A stretch of 22,606 bases of DNA from CAZHYV01 sp964537055 (lineage in GTDB: Bacteria > Myxococcota_A > Polyangia > Palsa-1104 > JAEUJZ01). The translations under genes were made by a program, and so were the position numbers. The notes beneath the pieces are model-generated. The model saw only the letters and a list, made by a program, of their open reading frames with translations, searched no databases and was not told where the DNA came from. This document shows, piece after piece, positions 21,747 through 22,606 of the stretch. The stretch spans positions 1 through 22,606 of the forward strand of contig CAZHYV010000013.1 in the NCBI GenBank assembly GCA_964537055.1. The letters are read 5' to 3'. Every line of letters starts with the position of its first letter. Position 1 is the stretch's first letter.

Positions 21747-22553
21747 TCAACGGTGACTTGGCTTAAGCAGCCAAGGATGATCGTGACCATATTCTTCTCG
21801 ATAGATGTCTGCAAAATTTTTACCTGTCAGGTATTCTAACACAAGCTCATTCCCTCGGAAAAATGAAGTAATCAGCTGGCTCCAACTGTCATAAGTAATT
21901 TGGCTCTTTGGATCTTCAGTCGCATCAACCCGGAAAACTTTTGGCTTCTGATTTGCCCATACCTTTGATAAGGTATGATCCACAGACTGGGAATAACGAC
22001 TCTTATACTGCTCAAAGTCATAGATCGTTACAGCGCCATCCAAATGGACAAATCGAGAGTTCGCAATATCTCGCTGACAATGAATAAATCGACACAAAAC
22101 AGAACGGTTTGATGGAAGCTTGTCAGGATTTGGAAGCTCCTCAATTTCTAACGATCGAATGCTTTGGTCTTTTTTAAGGGACCACCGAAATTCCGTCCGG
22201 AGACCTTCAGGTTCGCCCGGACCTAAGTCTTTGGGTCTGTAAAGCAAAACCGGAGTGTCAAAATCTTTTGACTGTGGGTCGTCAATCTGTGCAAATCTGA
22301 ACGGAGCACCAAACCATCTATCTAACTCCAAGATTTCCTGAAGTTCGCCTTGAGTACAGATACGAAAGTGATCGATAGCCATTGAAACTTGGAGGCCATC
22401 ATTGTGTTGTTTTCGAAGTTGTTGAATTAAATCGCTGTTCATGCCTGCAATAAAAGATCTTCGAAGAAAGGGATGAAATTGAAGCTCAGAATTTTTATAA
22501 GAAAGCCACGAACTGTTAGGATGAAAACGAATAGCGCCTCCTACAGGGAGCAG
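21747..22553 (-). pseudogene. unknown gene truncated at its 5' end by an insertion sequence
   Basis: From ATG 22442 a 231-residue protein can be read, but the same frame continues upstream without a start codon as protein-like sequence (PVGGAIRFHPNSSWLSYK and so on) up to about 22553, where the IS-like end begins. So the first part of the gene seems lost. The remaining protein is soluble, with alternating strands and helices (FRICTQGELQEILELDRWFG; SRFVHLDGAVTIYDFEQY; YDSWSQLITSFFRGNELVLEYL). No family is recognised. Translation from ATG 22442 has only a weak GCAGG site, so the product may still be made or not. Confidence 0.55.
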
Positions 22554-22606
22554 TGGAGTGCGCCCCTAGAACTGGACAGTTTTCGTAAGATTTGAAAGTG
22601 GGTGGT
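22554..22606. mobile_element. probable terminus of an IS3-family (IS2-group) insertion sequence, partial
   Basis: From 22554 the sequence runs TGGAGTGCGCCCCTAGAACT and on through GGACAGTTTT. The TGGA start, CCCCTA and a following GACA are spaced much as I recall for the ends of IS2-type elements. The open frame of the adjacent gene stops making sense at just this point. The element continues beyond the window, so no transposase can be checked. Confidence 0.45.

Overview
The window looks like chromosome of a Gram-negative bacterium of moderate to low GC, carrying a tRNA-integrated prophage or phage-derived island. Gram-negative character is inferred from a BamD-like outer-membrane-assembly lipoprotein (163-1011) and a second small lipoprotein (1481-1954). 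None of the three tRNA genes encodes its CCA tail. The style of the flanking genes would fit a deltaproteobacterium/Myxococcota relative, but the sequence alone cannot establish this.

Layout. 1-2333 is host flank: the BamD-like gene, tRNA-Arg(TCG), tRNA-Lys(CTT), a small lipoprotein gene, and tRNA-Leu(TAG) with a clear own promoter. The element starts just downstream of tRNA-Leu with three 11-bp tandem repeats and a tyrosine integrase on the minus strand (2444-3481). A minus-strand operon (7407 down to 3589) follows in transcription order: a divergent RusA-like protein, a P22-type antirepressor, a DNA adenine methyltransferase, two small overlapping genes, a GGDEF diguanylate cyclase with its own promoter, and two small HTH/unknown genes. 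At 7408-7606 a compact divergent switch has two near-identical 25-bp operators in mirror orientation, each centred in a promoter. Rightward come a ribbon-helix-helix protein, a phage replication initiator with origin-like iterons inside its gene, and a DnaC-like helicase loader.

The rest of the phage backbone is a putative small terminase gene (12714-13520) and the large terminase gene (18070-19764). Three groups look like cargo set into this backbone: (i) an XRE regulator plus a caspase-like protease (11643-9920, minus strand) behind an operator; (ii) a DUF1963-like protein with four CxxC pairs (13749-14990); (iii) an AT-hook/XRE regulator plus a DUF4365 nuclease-like protein with a long helical repeat region (15613-18026), wedged directly before the terminase. 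Groups (i) and (iii) have the regulator-plus-effector form typical of anti-phage or abortive-infection modules.

After the terminase only a 14-codon stub of the next gene remains (19761-19805). No portal, head, tail or lysis gene is visible, so the element is a truncated prophage or a satellite-like derivative, and no right attachment site was found. 19806-22606 is again flank-like: a conserved-looking GC-richer gene (20011-20820), a very long perfect hairpin (20841-20901), and two unrecognised minus-strand genes. The second appears cut at its 5' end by what resembles an IS3-family (IS2-group) terminus at 22554.
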